A stretch of 64,000 nt of DNA from Variovorax sp. HW608 (GTDB lineage Bacteria; Pseudomonadota; Gammaproteobacteria; Burkholderiales; Burkholderiaceae_C): assembly GCF_900090195.1 (NCBI RefSeq), contig NZ_LT607803.1:1612001-1676000 (forward strand), given 5' to 3'. Below the pieces are notes generated by a model. That model ran no database searches. It was not told the origin of the DNA and saw only the letters and a program-made list of their open reading frames with translations. This document shows, piece after piece, positions 42,834 through 52,255 of the stretch (positions are counted from its first letter, which is position 1; each line of letters starts with the position of its first letter). A program made the translations under genes and the position numbers.

Positions 42834-45482
42834 ATGGAAAACACCAATGCGGCTGTGCCGCTCCAACAGATCGAGGTTGGCAACCGTCGCTTTTCCGTCG
42901 TGGATCTGCCGCGGCTTTGCGGCGACAGGCTGCACCGGCTGCCCGTGGTTCTGCGCCTGCTGCTGGAGAACGCCGCGCGGAACATGAACGGGGCGGAGCG
43001 CGACGCCGCGATCGCCGAACTGCTCGGCTGGCTGGAAGCCGGCAGCAGCGAGGCCGAGGTGGCCTTCCAGCCCGGCCGCGTGCTCATGCACGACACCACC
43101 AGCACGCCTGCGCTGGTCGATCTCGCCGCCATGCGCAGCACGCTCGCCGAGGCCGGCGTGGATCCGACGCGGCTGAACTCGAGCCTGCCGGTGGATGTGT
43201 CGGTCGACCATTCGCTGGCCGTCGAAGCCTTCGCGCGAGCGGATGCGCCGACGCACAACATGGCGATCGAGATCCGGCGCAACCGCGAGCGCTACACCTT
43301 CCTGCGCTGGGCATCGAAGGTGCTGCGCGGCGTGCGCATCCATCCGCCGGGCACGGGGATCATGCACACCCTCAACCTCGAGCAGTTGGCCACGGTGGTC
43401 ACGACCGAGATGCGCGACGGAACCGAGTGGCTCGTGCCCGACATGATGATCGGCACCGACAGCCACACGCCGATGGTCAACGGCATCGGCGTGCTCGGCT
43501 GGGGCGTGGGCGGCCTCGAAGCCCAGACGGTGATGTTCGGCATGCCGACCATGCTGCGCATACCGGACGTGATCGGCGTTCGCCTGATTGGCGCACTGCA
43601 GCCGGGCGTGCTGGCGACCGATCTCGCGCTGACCGTGACGCAGCGGCTTCGCGCTATCGGCATCTCGGGGGAATTCGTCGAGTTCTTCGGCCCCGGCGTC
43701 TCCACGCTCACCGCGGGCGATCGCAGCGTCATCGCGAACATGGCGCCGGAATACGGCGCGACCACGGGCTTCTTTGCGGTCGACGGGCAGACGCTCGACT
43801 ACCTGCGATCCACGGGACGCTCGTCCTCACACATCGCGCGAGTGCAAGCCTATTGCCGGGCCAATGGACTGTGGTTCGACCCGGAGGCGCAGCCCAAATA
43901 CACCCGCTCCATCGACGTGGACCTGGCGAGCATCGGCATGCATGTGGCCGGTCCGCGCAGGCCGCAGGATCTCATGGGCTTCGGCGAGGTCGCCGCGACG
44001 CTGGCCGCGCTGGACTTCCAGCCCGCCGTGGATTCGCCGTTGCCCCGTCATCCCGTCGCGATCGCCGCAATCACGAGCTGCACGAACACGTCCGATCCGA
44101 GCTTGCTGGTGGCCGCGGGCCTGGTGGCACGCAAGGCCCGCGCACTCGGCCTGAAGGTCCCGCCGTGGGTGAAGACGTCCACTGCGCCGGGCTCGCCCGC
44201 AGCCGCCGACTATCTCGCACGTGCGGGGCTGACCGCCGATCTGGCCGCGGTCGGCTTCGACATCGTGGGCTTCGGCTGCACGACCTGCATCGGCAATCCC
44301 GGCCCGCTGCCCGAGGTGATCCGGCAAGGCATTGCCGACGGCGCGATCCGCCCCGTCGCAGCGCTCTCGGGCAATCGCAACTTCCCCGGGCGCGTACACC
44401 CCGATCTGGATCTGGGATTCCTGATGTCGCCGCCGCTGGTGGTTGCGTTCGCCCTGGCAGGTGACGCGGAGCGTGACTTGCGCGTGGACCCGGTCCAGGT
44501 CACATCGACCGGCATGCCCGTGTACCTCCAGGACCTCTGGCCCACGCGCGAGGAAATCGACGAGGCCTTGCGCGCGTCGCAGGACCCGCGCGACTACGGC
44601 CGCGCGTTCGCGGTCGCCAGCGGCAATCCGCTCTGGCATGCCCTCGAGGCACCGGACACCGCGCTGTACCCGTGGGACCCTGCATCCACCGCGCTTCGTC
44701 GCCCGCCCTTTGCCGCAGCCAGCGAAGGCAGCCTGCTCGGCACCTACAGCGCCTATCCGCTGCTGGTCGCCGGCGACGACATCACCACCGACCACATCTC
44801 GCCGGCCAGCGCCATTCCCAAGGACAGCCTCGTGGCGGACTACCTCGTTGAACGCGGCGACGACCGGAACGACCTCAACGTCTTCGCATCGCGGCGCGGC
44901 AATTGGGAGGTCATGGTCCGCGCAGCGTTCCACAGCAAGACCCTGAAGAATCTGCTCGCCCCCGACCTGCCGGTCGCGCATACGCTGCATGTGCCGAGCG
45001 GGGACATCCTTCCGCTGTGGGACGCGGCCGAGCGCTACAAGGCCGCCGGCGACTCGCTGGTGCTGGTGGCGGGCGAACGCTACGGCACGGGCTCGTCCCG
45101 GGACTGGGCCGCCAAGGGCCAGCGCCTGCTGGGCATTCGCGCGGTGCTCGCGAACAGCTTCGAGCGCATCCATCGCTCCAACCTCATCGGCATGGGCGTA
45201 TTGCCGCTGCGAATGCCTTCGGGCGTGACGCCCGCAACGCTCGCGCTTCGCCCCGGCGATCGCGTCGAAGTCGCGGCCCAGGCGGAGCAACTGCGACCGC
45301 GCGGCCGCGTGGCGGTGCGCATCCTGCGCCGCGAAGGGCGCACCGAAAGCCTCGAAGCGATTGCCGCGGTCGAAACGCAACTGGAAGTCGACCTGCTGCG
45401 CGCCGGCGGGGTCATCCCCTCGACGCTGCAGCGGATGCTGGCCGAAGGCGCGCGAGGGACTTCGCCGGTCGTCGCGAAGTGA
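42834..45482 (+). CDS. acnA: Aconitate hydratase (AcnA type)
   Basis: An 882-residue aconitase. The [4Fe-4S] ligands are Cys416 (SCTNTS), Cys482 and Cys485 (GCTTCIG), with the same spacing (66 and 3) as in E. coli AcnA. The swivel domain motif GSSRDWAAKG is near the C-terminus. It isomerises citrate and isocitrate, or a similar tricarboxylate. ATG 42834 is the assumed start; another ATG in frame lies at 42807. The locus with a GntR regulator and sugar-acid genes suggests a specialised, inducible copy, not the housekeeping enzyme. Confidence 0.92.
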   Translation: MENTNAAVPLQQIEVGNRRFSVVDLPRLCGDRLHRLPVVLRLLLENAARNMNGAERDAAIAELLGWLEAGSSEAEVAFQPGRVLMHDTTSTPALVDLAAMRSTLAEAGVDPTRLNSSLPVDVSVDHSLAVEAFARADAPTHNMAIEIRRNRERYTFLRWASKVLRGVRIHPPGTGIMHTLNLEQLATVVTTEMRDGTEWLVPDMMIGTDSHTPMVNGIGVLGWGVGGLEAQTVMFGMPTMLRIPDVIGVRLIGALQPGVLATDLALTVTQRLRAIGISGEFVEFFGPGVSTLTAGDRSVIANMAPEYGATTGFFAVDGQTLDYLRSTGRSSSHIARVQAYCRANGLWFDPEAQPKYTRSIDVDLASIGMHVAGPRRPQDLMGFGEVAATLAALDFQPAVDSPLPRHPVAIAAITSCTNTSDPSLLVAAGLVARKARALGLKVPPWVKTSTAPGSPAAADYLARAGLTADLAAVGFDIVGFGCTTCIGNPGPLPEVIRQGIADGAIRPVAALSGNRNFPGRVHPDLDLGFLMSPPLVVAFALAGDAERDLRVDPVQVTSTGMPVYLQDLWPTREEIDEALRASQDPRDYGRAFAVASGNPLWHALEAPDTALYPWDPASTALRRPPFAAASEGSLLGTYSAYPLLVAGDDITTDHISPASAIPKDSLVADYLVERGDDRNDLNVFASRRGNWEVMVRAAFHSKTLKNLLAPDLPVAHTLHVPSGDILPLWDAAERYKAAGDSLVLVAGERYGTGSSRDWAAKGQRLLGIRAVLANSFERIHRSNLIGMGVLPLRMPSGVTPATLALRPGDRVEVAAQAEQLRPRGRVAVRILRREGRTESLEAIAAVETQLEVDLLRAGGVIPSTLQRMLAEGARGTSPVVAK

Positions 45483-45489
45483 AACGACA

Positions 45490-46392
45490 ATGGAGTTCAT
45501 GCGAGCCGAACGTTCCATCACCGCGCAGATCCTCGGTCTGATCCAGGCCGATGCGATGCCGGCAGGCAGTCACCTTCCCGCGCAGGCCTTTGCCGATCGT
45601 CTTCGCGTTTCGCGGTCGCCGGTCAACGAGGCGCTGTCCTTCCTGGCGGAAAAGGGCATCCTCGAGCGACAGCCCAATCGGGGCTACTTCCTCGTCCGGC
45701 CTGTCGAGAGCGGCGACGCGGTCGCCAGGCAGCTCGGCCTGGTCGAGGCGGACACGGTGACGGAGGTGTACTTCAGGATCGCGGACGACCGACTGCGCGG
45801 CGCGCTGCCGGACGAATTCACCGAAGTGCTGCTCAAGCAGCGCTATGGGCTGACGCCCGCGCAGCTCAACGCGGTGCTCGGCCGGATCGCCAGCGAAGGC
45901 TGGGTGGAGAAGAAGCCCGGTTACGGCTGGCAGTTCTCCAGCATGCTCACGACCGCGGACAGCCTCCTGCAGTCGTACCGGCTGCGGCTCGCCCTGGAGC
46001 CGGCCGCGCTGCTCGAGCCGGGCTACCATTTGCCGGCACATGTCATCGCGCGCTGCCGCGCTGCCGAGAAGCATCTGCTCGAAGGCGGCATCGAGACCGA
46101 CACGGCCGATCAGCTGCACGACCGCGGCGTGCGCTTCCACGAGGCGCTGGTCGAGGGCTCGGGCAACCCCTTCTTCATCGACACCATCCGGCGCGTGAAT
46201 CGCGTGCGCCGCCTGTTGTCCTACCGCTCCATGCAGGACCGCACCCGCTACAAGGAACACTGCAGGCAGCACCTGCACCTGCTGGACCTCATCGAACGCG
46301 GCAAGAACGACGATGCGGCCAAGGCGATGACCGAGCATCTCAACAGCACCTTGCGCAACTTCAAGAAGATCAGCGGAATCCTCAAGTCATGA
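45490..46392 (+). CDS. GntR-family regulator with two winged-helix domains
   Basis: A 300-residue FadR-like regulator. The first winged helix is at about residues 8-68 (LRVSRSPVNEALSFLAEKGI, LERQPNRGYFLV). A second related segment follows at about 85-155 (LLKQRYGLTPAQLNAVLGRI, EKKPGYGWQF). The C-terminal FCD-type ligand domain starts near 165 (LRLALEPAALLEPGY, then HDRGVRFHEALV and EHCRQHLHLL). Seven bases separate it from acnA, and it overlaps the next gene. It probably reads the TTTGCATTT palindrome upstream of acnA. Confidence 0.87.
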   Translation: MEFMRAERSITAQILGLIQADAMPAGSHLPAQAFADRLRVSRSPVNEALSFLAEKGILERQPNRGYFLVRPVESGDAVARQLGLVEADTVTEVYFRIADDRLRGALPDEFTEVLLKQRYGLTPAQLNAVLGRIASEGWVEKKPGYGWQFSSMLTTADSLLQSYRLRLALEPAALLEPGYHLPAHVIARCRAAEKHLLEGGIETDTADQLHDRGVRFHEALVEGSGNPFFIDTIRRVNRVRRLLSYRSMQDRTRYKEHCRQHLHLLDLIERGKNDDAAKAMTEHLNSTLRNFKKISGILKS

Positions 46393-47141
46393 ACCTCAAT
46401 CGCACATCGCCCGACCCGGCCGTGGTCCGCGCGCTCACCCCCACCGGCGCATTGCGCGCATCGATCAACCTGGGCAATCCGATCCTGGCCGGCAGGGACC
46501 CCGGCAGCGGCGAGCCCAAGGGCGTGTCCATCGATCTGGCGCGCGCGTTCGCCGAGCATCTTGGCGTGCGGCTGGAACTGGTGGTCTTCGATGCGGCCGG
46601 GAAGTCGGTCGAGGCCGTCGCCGGCGAGCAGGCGGACATCGGCTTCTTCGCGATCGATCCGGTGCGCGGTGCCGACATCGCCTTCACCGCGCCTTATGTG
46701 CTCATCGAAGGAAGCTACCTCGTGCGCGAAGACTCCCTGCTGCGCAGCAACGAAGAGGTGGATCGCGGCGGGACGCGGGTGACTGTGGGCAAGGGCAGCG
46801 CCTATGACCTCTTCCTCACGCGCGAGCTCAAGCATGCAAGCATCGTTCGCGCACCCACTTCGCCGAAGGTCGTCGAGACCTTCATCGAGCAGGGCCTCGA
46901 TGTCGCGGCCGGCGTGAAGCAGCAGCTCGAAGCCGATTCACGAGTGCACGCAGGCTTGCGGCTGCTGCCGGGTCACTTCATGGTCATCAGGCAGGCCATG
47001 GGCACACCCAAGTCGCGCGGCGAAGGGCCGGCACAGGCGCTGCGCGACTTCGTCGAGGACATGAAGGCCAAGGGCTTCGTCGCGGAGGCGCTGAAGCGCC
47101 ACGGCATCGAAGGCGCTTCAGTGGCGCCCGCTGCGTGCTGA
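46389..47141 (+). CDS. Family 3 solute-binding-like protein without signal peptide
   Basis: A 250-residue protein with the fold of amino-acid-type periplasmic binding proteins (GVSIDLARAFAEHLGVRLEL, GEQADIGFFAIDPVRGADIAFTAP). The N-terminus (MNLNRTSPDPAVVRALTP) is not a signal peptide. It is therefore probably cytoplasmic and may serve as an effector sensor or have lost export. ATG overlaps the GntR stop (ATGA). No permease or ATPase genes accompany it. Confidence 0.8.
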   Translation: MNLNRTSPDPAVVRALTPTGALRASINLGNPILAGRDPGSGEPKGVSIDLARAFAEHLGVRLELVVFDAAGKSVEAVAGEQADIGFFAIDPVRGADIAFTAPYVLIEGSYLVREDSLLRSNEEVDRGGTRVTVGKGSAYDLFLTRELKHASIVRAPTSPKVVETFIEQGLDVAAGVKQQLEADSRVHAGLRLLPGHFMVIRQAMGTPKSRGEGPAQALRDFVEDMKAKGFVAEALKRHGIEGASVAPAAC

Positions 47142-47184
47142 ATCGTGCCGTCGCCGCGTTCGGCTGCTGGATTCGGCACCAGCT

Positions 47185-48000
47185 TCAGTAGGCGCCACGG
47201 GATTCGGCGGAGATCGGCGCCGGGCCTTCGGGCCGCACGCCAATGAAGTCCGCCGCCAGCTTGCGTGCCGCATTCGCATAGACGAGCACATCCACGCCGA
47301 CCGCGACGAAGGTGCAGCCGAGCTCGAGATAACGCCGCGCGAGCTTCGGGTCCGAGGTGAGCGTGCCGGCCGCCTTGCCGGAGGAAATGATCGTGCGAAT
47401 GGCGGCCTCGATCGCGGCCTGGACTTCGGGATGCCCGGGCCGTCCGCGATGGCCCATCGACGCCGCCAGGTCGGCCGGGCCGATGAAGACGCCATCGACG
47501 CCGTCGACTGCGCAGATCGATTCGAGGTTCGAGAGGGCGGTCACCGTTTCGGCCTGCACCAGCAGGCACACCTCGTCGTCGGCGATGTCCAGGTAGTCGC
47601 CGCGGGCGCTCCACTGCGACGCGCGAGCGACCGCGCTGCCGACGCCGCGGATACCCCGGGGCGGATAGCGGGTTGCCGCGACCAGGCGGCGCGCTTCGTC
47701 GGCGCTATCGATCATCGGGACGAGCAGGCTCTTCGCACCGATGTCGAGCAGCTGCTTGATCAGCGCCGTCTCGCCGTTGACCGCGCGCACCACCGGCTGG
47801 CCGCGATGCGGCGCGACCGCCTGCAGTGCAGCAAGCGTGGAACGCAGGTCGTTGGGCGCGTGCTCGCCATCGATCAGCATCCAGTCGAAACCGGTGGTCG
47901 CGCTGACTTCGGCCATGTAGGGGTCGGCCATCGAGAGCCAGAGGCCGACTTGCGGCTGGCGTGCGGCGAGCGCCGTCTTGAAGGGGTTGTGGGCAGCCAT
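47185..48000 (-). CDS. HpcH/HpaI-type class II aldolase
   Basis: A 271-residue TIM-barrel aldolase of the HpcH/HpaI/GarL family. Family stretches are [14 protein letters not shown] (metal and base region), [11 protein letters not shown] and [17 protein letters not shown]. It cleaves 2-keto-3-deoxy acids to pyruvate plus an aldehyde. With the dehydratase upstream it would split a ketodeoxy sugar acid. ATG 48000 has a weak ribosome site. It is the last gene of the leftward Bug-dehydratase-dehydrogenase-aldolase operon. Confidence 0.9.
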   Translation of the reverse strand: MAAHNPFKTALAARQPQVGLWLSMADPYMAEVSATTGFDWMLIDGEHAPNDLRSTLAALQAVAPHRGQPVVRAVNGETALIKQLLDIGAKSLLVPMIDSADEARRLVAATRYPPRGIRGVGSAVARASQWSARGDYLDIADDEVCLLVQAETVTALSNLESICAVDGVDGVFIGPADLAASMGHRGRPGHPEVQAAIEAAIRTIISSGKAAGTLTSDPKLARRYLELGCTFVAVGVDVLVYANAARKLAADFIGVRPEGPAPISAESRGAY

Positions 48001-48037
48001 GCTTGATTCGTGAAAGCGAAGAGGTCGTTGCGCGGCG

Positions 48038-49510
48038 TCAGTCGAGCTGGCCCTGGCAGAGGTACTTGGTGTGCAGGTAGTCGTCGAGCCCGTGCGCCGA
48101 GCCTTCACGGCCGTAGCCGGAATCCTTCACGCCGCCGAAGGGCGCGGCCTCGGCCGAGATGGCCCCTTCGTTGATGCCGACGATGCCGCTTTCTAAGGCG
48201 TCCGCCACGCGCCAGATGCGGCGCACGTCGCGCGAATAGAAATAGGCGGCGAGCCCGAAGGGCGTGTCGTTGGCCTGTGCGATGACTTCGGCTTCGTCGC
48301 CAAAGCGCGTGAGTGGCGCGACAGGACCGAAGGTTTCCTCTGAGGCGCAGGCCATCGTGGCGTCGACATCGGCCAGGACGGTCGGCGCGTAGTAGTTGTC
48401 GCCGAGCGCCGGCAGCCGTTTGCCGCCGGTAAGCACGCCGGCGCCGCGCGAGACGGCATCCTGGACATGGCGTTCGATCTTCTCGACCGCGCGGGCGTTG
48501 ATCATCGGCCCGATCTGCGAGGCCTCGTCGCTCGCGGGGCCGACGCGCAGCTCGGCCACGCGCCGCACCAGCAGGTCGGAGAACGATGCGTAGACCGCGT
48601 CATGCACGAACACGCGGTTCGGGCAGACGCAGGTCTGGCCGCCGTTGCGAAACTTCGCGGCCATGAGGCCGTCGACGGCCGCCTTGATGTCGGCATCCTC
48701 GAAGACGATGAAGGGCGCGTTGCCGCCGAGTTCGAGCGAGAGTTTCTTGAGCGTGTCGGCCGAGCGCCGTGCGAGATGCTTGCCGACCGGCGTCGAGCCC
48801 GTGAAGGTGATCTTCCGCACGCGCGCATCCGCGAGCCATACGTCGACCACCTCGGGTGTCCGCTCGCGCGATGCGGTCACGATGTTGAGCACGCCCGGCG
48901 GCACGCCCGCTTCGGCGGCCAGCGCGACCAGGGCGAGCGAAGTCAGCGGCGTATCTTCGGCCGGCTTGCAGACGACCGTGCAGCCCGCCGCGAGCGCGGG
49001 CGCGATCTTGCGGGCGATCATCGCGGCCGGAAAGTTCCAGGGCGTCACCGCCGCCACGACGCCCACCGGCTCGCGCAGCGCGAACATCCGTCGTCCAGGC
49101 ACGGGCGCGGGAATGATGTCGCCGTTGGCACGTGTCGCCTCTTCGGCGAACCATTCGATGTAGCTGGCCGCATACGCGACTTCGCCGATGCCTTCGGCCA
49201 GTGGCTTTCCCTGTTCACGCGAGATGAGGCGGCCCAGGTCTTCCTGATGCGACAGCACGAGGTCGTTCCAGCGCTTGAGGCATTGCGCACGGACCTTGGC
49301 AGGCGTCTTCTTCCAGGCCGGGAAGGCCGCATGTGCAGCATCGACGGCGGCCCGAGCGGCGGCGGCGCCGGAGTCGGGCACGCGCGCGATCGGCTCGTTG
49401 TTGGCGGGATTGGTGACGACGAGCGCCGTGCCCTCGGCGGCTTCATGCCACTGGCCGGCGATGAAGTTGCCCGTGCGCATCAGACCGGGTTTCGAGAGAG
49501 TCAAGTGCAT
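48038..49510 (-). CDS. NAD(P)-dependent semialdehyde dehydrogenase (GabD-like)
   Basis: A 490-residue aldehyde dehydrogenase of the succinate-/ketoglutarate-semialdehyde group. Catalytic Glu260 (LELGGNAP) and nucleophile Cys294 (GGQTCVCPN) are in place, and GSTPVGKHL (238-246) is the cofactor loop. The neighbours suggest oxidation of an aldehyde from the aldolase step or of a sugar-acid-derived semialdehyde. Confidence 0.92.
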   Translation of the reverse strand: MHLTLSKPGLMRTGNFIAGQWHEAAEGTALVVTNPANNEPIARVPDSGAAAARAAVDAAHAAFPAWKKTPAKVRAQCLKRWNDLVLSHQEDLGRLISREQGKPLAEGIGEVAYAASYIEWFAEEATRANGDIIPAPVPGRRMFALREPVGVVAAVTPWNFPAAMIARKIAPALAAGCTVVCKPAEDTPLTSLALVALAAEAGVPPGVLNIVTASRERTPEVVDVWLADARVRKITFTGSTPVGKHLARRSADTLKKLSLELGGNAPFIVFEDADIKAAVDGLMAAKFRNGGQTCVCPNRVFVHDAVYASFSDLLVRRVAELRVGPASDEASQIGPMINARAVEKIERHVQDAVSRGAGVLTGGKRLPALGDNYYAPTVLADVDATMACASEETFGPVAPLTRFGDEAEVIAQANDTPFGLAAYFYSRDVRRIWRVADALESGIVGINEGAISAEAAPFGGVKDSGYGREGSAHGLDDYLHTKYLCQGQLD

Positions 49511-49534
49511 GGTGGATTGCGACGTGGATGTTGT

Positions 49535-51058
49535 TCAGCTGACGATCCCGAGATGCCAGGGCACGAACTCGTGGTCGCCAAGTCCGAGCACTTCGCTCTT
49601 GGTCGGCTCGCCCGAGGCGTGGCGAAGGATTTGCTCGAAGATCCGTTGCCCGAGTTCGCCGACGCTGGCCTCACCGTCGATCACCACGCCGCAGTTGATG
49701 TCCATGTCTTCCTCGAGCCGCTTGTACATGGGCGTGTTGCTTGCCAGCTTGATGGTCGGCGCGGGCTTGCTGCCGAACATCGAGCCGCGTCCGGTGGTAA
49801 AGCAGATGAGCTGGGCACCGCTCGCGATCTGGCCTGTCGCGGCCACGGGGTCGTAGCCGGGCGAGTCCATGAAGACGAAACCGTTCTGGTCGATGCGCTC
49901 GGCGTATTCGTAGACCGCACGCAGCGGCGTGGTGCCGCCTTTCATGGCCGAGCCGAGCGACTTCTCGAAGATGTTGGCGAGGCCGCCTGCCTGGTTTCCA
50001 TGGCCGACCACGCCATTGAACTGCGCGTTCTGGCCGGCGGCATAGCGTTCCCACCACGCGAGCCGGTCGAGCAGCTTCTGGCCGACCTCGGGTGTTGCCG
50101 CACGTCGCGTGAGCATGAACTCCACGCCGTGGATCTCGGGTGTTTCCGACAGGATGGCCGTTCCGCCATGGCGCACCAGCACATCCATCGCCGCGCCGAG
50201 TGCGGGGTTGGCGCTGATCGCCGAGAAGCCATCGGAGCCGCCGCATTCGAGGCCGATCTTGAGATGGTTGGCGCCTACGCGGGTGCGACGCGCGGCGTTC
50301 GCTTCGGGCAGCATCTCCTCGATCGCGCGGATCCCGGCCTCGATGGTGGCGCGGGTGCCGCCGACATCCTGCATGACCATCGTGCGCATCAGCCGGCCCT
50401 GTTCGAGGCCTTGCGAATCGACCAGCGCATCGACCTGGTTGCGCTCGCAGCCGAGCCCGACGATCAGCACGCCGGCCAGGTTGGGATGGCGCGCATAGCC
50501 CGCGAGCGTACGGCGCAGCACGTCGAAGTGCTCGCTCGGCGACGACATGCCGCAGCCGCTCGTCTGAGCGAAGGCGGCGACGCCGTCGACATTCGGGAAC
50601 GCCGCCAGTCGCTCGGGGGTGAAGTGCGCCGCGATGCGCTGGATGACCGTCGCCGAACAGTTGACCGACGACAGGAGGCCGATGAAGTTGCGTGTGCCGA
50701 CCTGTCCGTCCGCGCGCACGAAGCCCATGAATGTCGCGCGCTCGGCCTCGGGCACGAAGTCCACCGGCCGCACGTCCTCACAGAACGCCGGGTCGCGCAA
50801 GGAGTCCACCAGCGTGAGGTTGTGGCTGTGCACGTAGTCGCCGGCCTGCAGATCGCGCGATGCGACGCCGATCACGGTGTCGTACTTCTTCACCTGTTCG
50901 CCGGCCGCGACGGCGCGCGAGGCGATCTTGTGGCCGGCCGGGATCTGCGCCCGCGCGCGCACGGCGAACTCGGCGATGGTCTCGCCCAGCGCGATGGCGC
51001 GCCGCGCGACCAGCACGTTGTCGTTGGGGTGCAGGCGAAGCAGGGGGCTGTCGTTCAT
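49535..51058 (-). CDS. UxaA/GarD-family sugar-acid dehydratase
   Basis: A 507-residue protein covering both parts of the altronate/galactarate dehydratase family: an N-terminal SAF domain (residues 1-95; AGEQVKKYDTVIGVA) and the large C-terminal iron-dependent domain (VRADGQVGTRNFIGLLSSVN, TSGCGMSSPSEHFDVLR, ECGGSDGFSAISANPALG, DINCGVVIDGEASVGE). It dehydrates an aldonate or aldarate to a ketodeoxy acid for the aldolase nearby. The particular sugar acid is not determined. Confidence 0.9.
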   Translation of the reverse strand: MNDSPLLRLHPNDNVLVARRAIALGETIAEFAVRARAQIPAGHKIASRAVAAGEQVKKYDTVIGVASRDLQAGDYVHSHNLTLVDSLRDPAFCEDVRPVDFVPEAERATFMGFVRADGQVGTRNFIGLLSSVNCSATVIQRIAAHFTPERLAAFPNVDGVAAFAQTSGCGMSSPSEHFDVLRRTLAGYARHPNLAGVLIVGLGCERNQVDALVDSQGLEQGRLMRTMVMQDVGGTRATIEAGIRAIEEMLPEANAARRTRVGANHLKIGLECGGSDGFSAISANPALGAAMDVLVRHGGTAILSETPEIHGVEFMLTRRAATPEVGQKLLDRLAWWERYAAGQNAQFNGVVGHGNQAGGLANIFEKSLGSAMKGGTTPLRAVYEYAERIDQNGFVFMDSPGYDPVAATGQIASGAQLICFTTGRGSMFGSKPAPTIKLASNTPMYKRLEEDMDINCGVVIDGEASVGELGQRIFEQILRHASGEPTKSEVLGLGDHEFVPWHLGIVS

Positions 51059-51100
51059 GAAATGGCTTGGGACGATTCGTGCGTGGCGATGGCGAAGGCC

Positions 51101-52099
51101 CTAGCCTTTCGCCATCAGCTCCTTCAGGTTGAGCTTCCGGATCAGTTCGGTTTCCTGCCGATAGACCGATTCGACATACGTGCGGTACTCGGGGCCATCC
51201 TGGTACATCACGGGTGCATCGATGCTTTCCGCCACCTTTCGGAACTCGTCGCTCTGCACCGCCACTCGAAAGGCCTTGCGCAGGCGCTGCTCGACCGCGG
51301 CCGGCAATCCCCTGGGCGCGCCGATGCCGTTCGGTGCCTCGACGACCACGTCGTAACCGAGCTCACGCAGGGTGGGCGCGTCCTTGAAGCGCGGTGTGCG
51401 CGTCTCGCCCCAGGTGGCGAGCAGCCGCATCTTGCCGGCTTCGACATGCGGCGCCCACGAGCTGCTGTCGGCCAGCATGTCGACCTGGCCGCCGAGCACG
51501 TCCTGCAATGCGGCGGCGCCGCCCTTGTAGGCGATGGCATTGAGCTGGATGCCCGCCGCCTGGGCGAACTGCTCCATGCCCACGTGCGTCGCGCCGCCGA
51601 TGCCGGCATGCGCATAGGTGATGGCTCCGGGCTTTGCCTTGGCCTGCGCGACCATGTCGCCGAGCGACTTGAAGCGCGAGTTGGCCGGTACTGCGATGCC
51701 GAAGGTCTGGCCCGAGGTGCGGGCGATGTAGGTCAGGTCCTTGAGCGGATCGACCTTCACGCTTCCGATCTGCGCGAAGCGGGTCACCGAGATCGGCACC
51801 TGGCCGATGGTGTAGCCGTCGGGCCGTGCCGATGCGAGCATCTGGGTGCCGATCATTCCCGAGGCGCCGGCCTTGTTCTCGAGCACGATCGGTTGCCCCA
51901 GCTCGCGAGCCGCGATCTGGCAGATGCTGCGCATAGAGCGGTCGGCGGTGCCGCCGGCGGGCCACGGACAGATGAAGGTGATGGGCCGGTCCGGATAGGT
52001 GTCCGCGGCCAGGACGCGGGCCGGCGCGAGGGTCAGGGTGGCGGCTGCGATGCCGCCGAGCATGAGCTGGCGGCGCGCCGGGTCGCGAGCATCGTTCAT
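51101..52099 (-). CDS. Bug-type (TctC) periplasmic substrate-binding protein
   Basis: A 332-residue tripartite tricarboxylate receptor. The N-terminus ARRQLMLGGIAAATLTLAPA is an export signal. Then come YPDRPITFICPWPAGGTADR, GASGMIGTQM and AYKGGAAALQDVLGGQVDML, the conserved Bug segments. ATG 52099 is chosen for the GGAG six bases upstream. It is the first gene of the dehydratase operon, so it probably binds the acid to be degraded, working with a TctAB permease encoded elsewhere. Confidence 0.9.
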   Translation of the reverse strand: MNDARDPARRQLMLGGIAAATLTLAPARVLAADTYPDRPITFICPWPAGGTADRSMRSICQIAARELGQPIVLENKAGASGMIGTQMLASARPDGYTIGQVPISVTRFAQIGSVKVDPLKDLTYIARTSGQTFGIAVPANSRFKSLGDMVAQAKAKPGAITYAHAGIGGATHVGMEQFAQAAGIQLNAIAYKGGAAALQDVLGGQVDMLADSSSWAPHVEAGKMRLLATWGETRTPRFKDAPTLRELGYDVVVEAPNGIGAPRGLPAAVEQRLRKAFRVAVQSDEFRKVAESIDAPVMYQDGPEYRTYVESVYRQETELIRKLNLKELMAKG

Positions 52100-52255
52100 C
52101 GTGGTCTCCATGGTTTTCGTCGGAATGGCAGGCTGGATTGTTTCGGAGACAATGATGGCCATCCAATGAAATAGCGGACTGGCTTCATGAACCGCGGGTT
52201 ATGAAGCGAAACGCACGAAAGCGCACCGCATTCCGCGCCCGCTTCCCAAGCCTCC

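Noticed and set aside
48467..52174. Open frame of over 1200 codons on the plus strand
   Set aside because: It runs antisense through four well-supported genes (dehydrogenase, dehydratase, Bug receptor); composition is that of a reverse-complement shadow.
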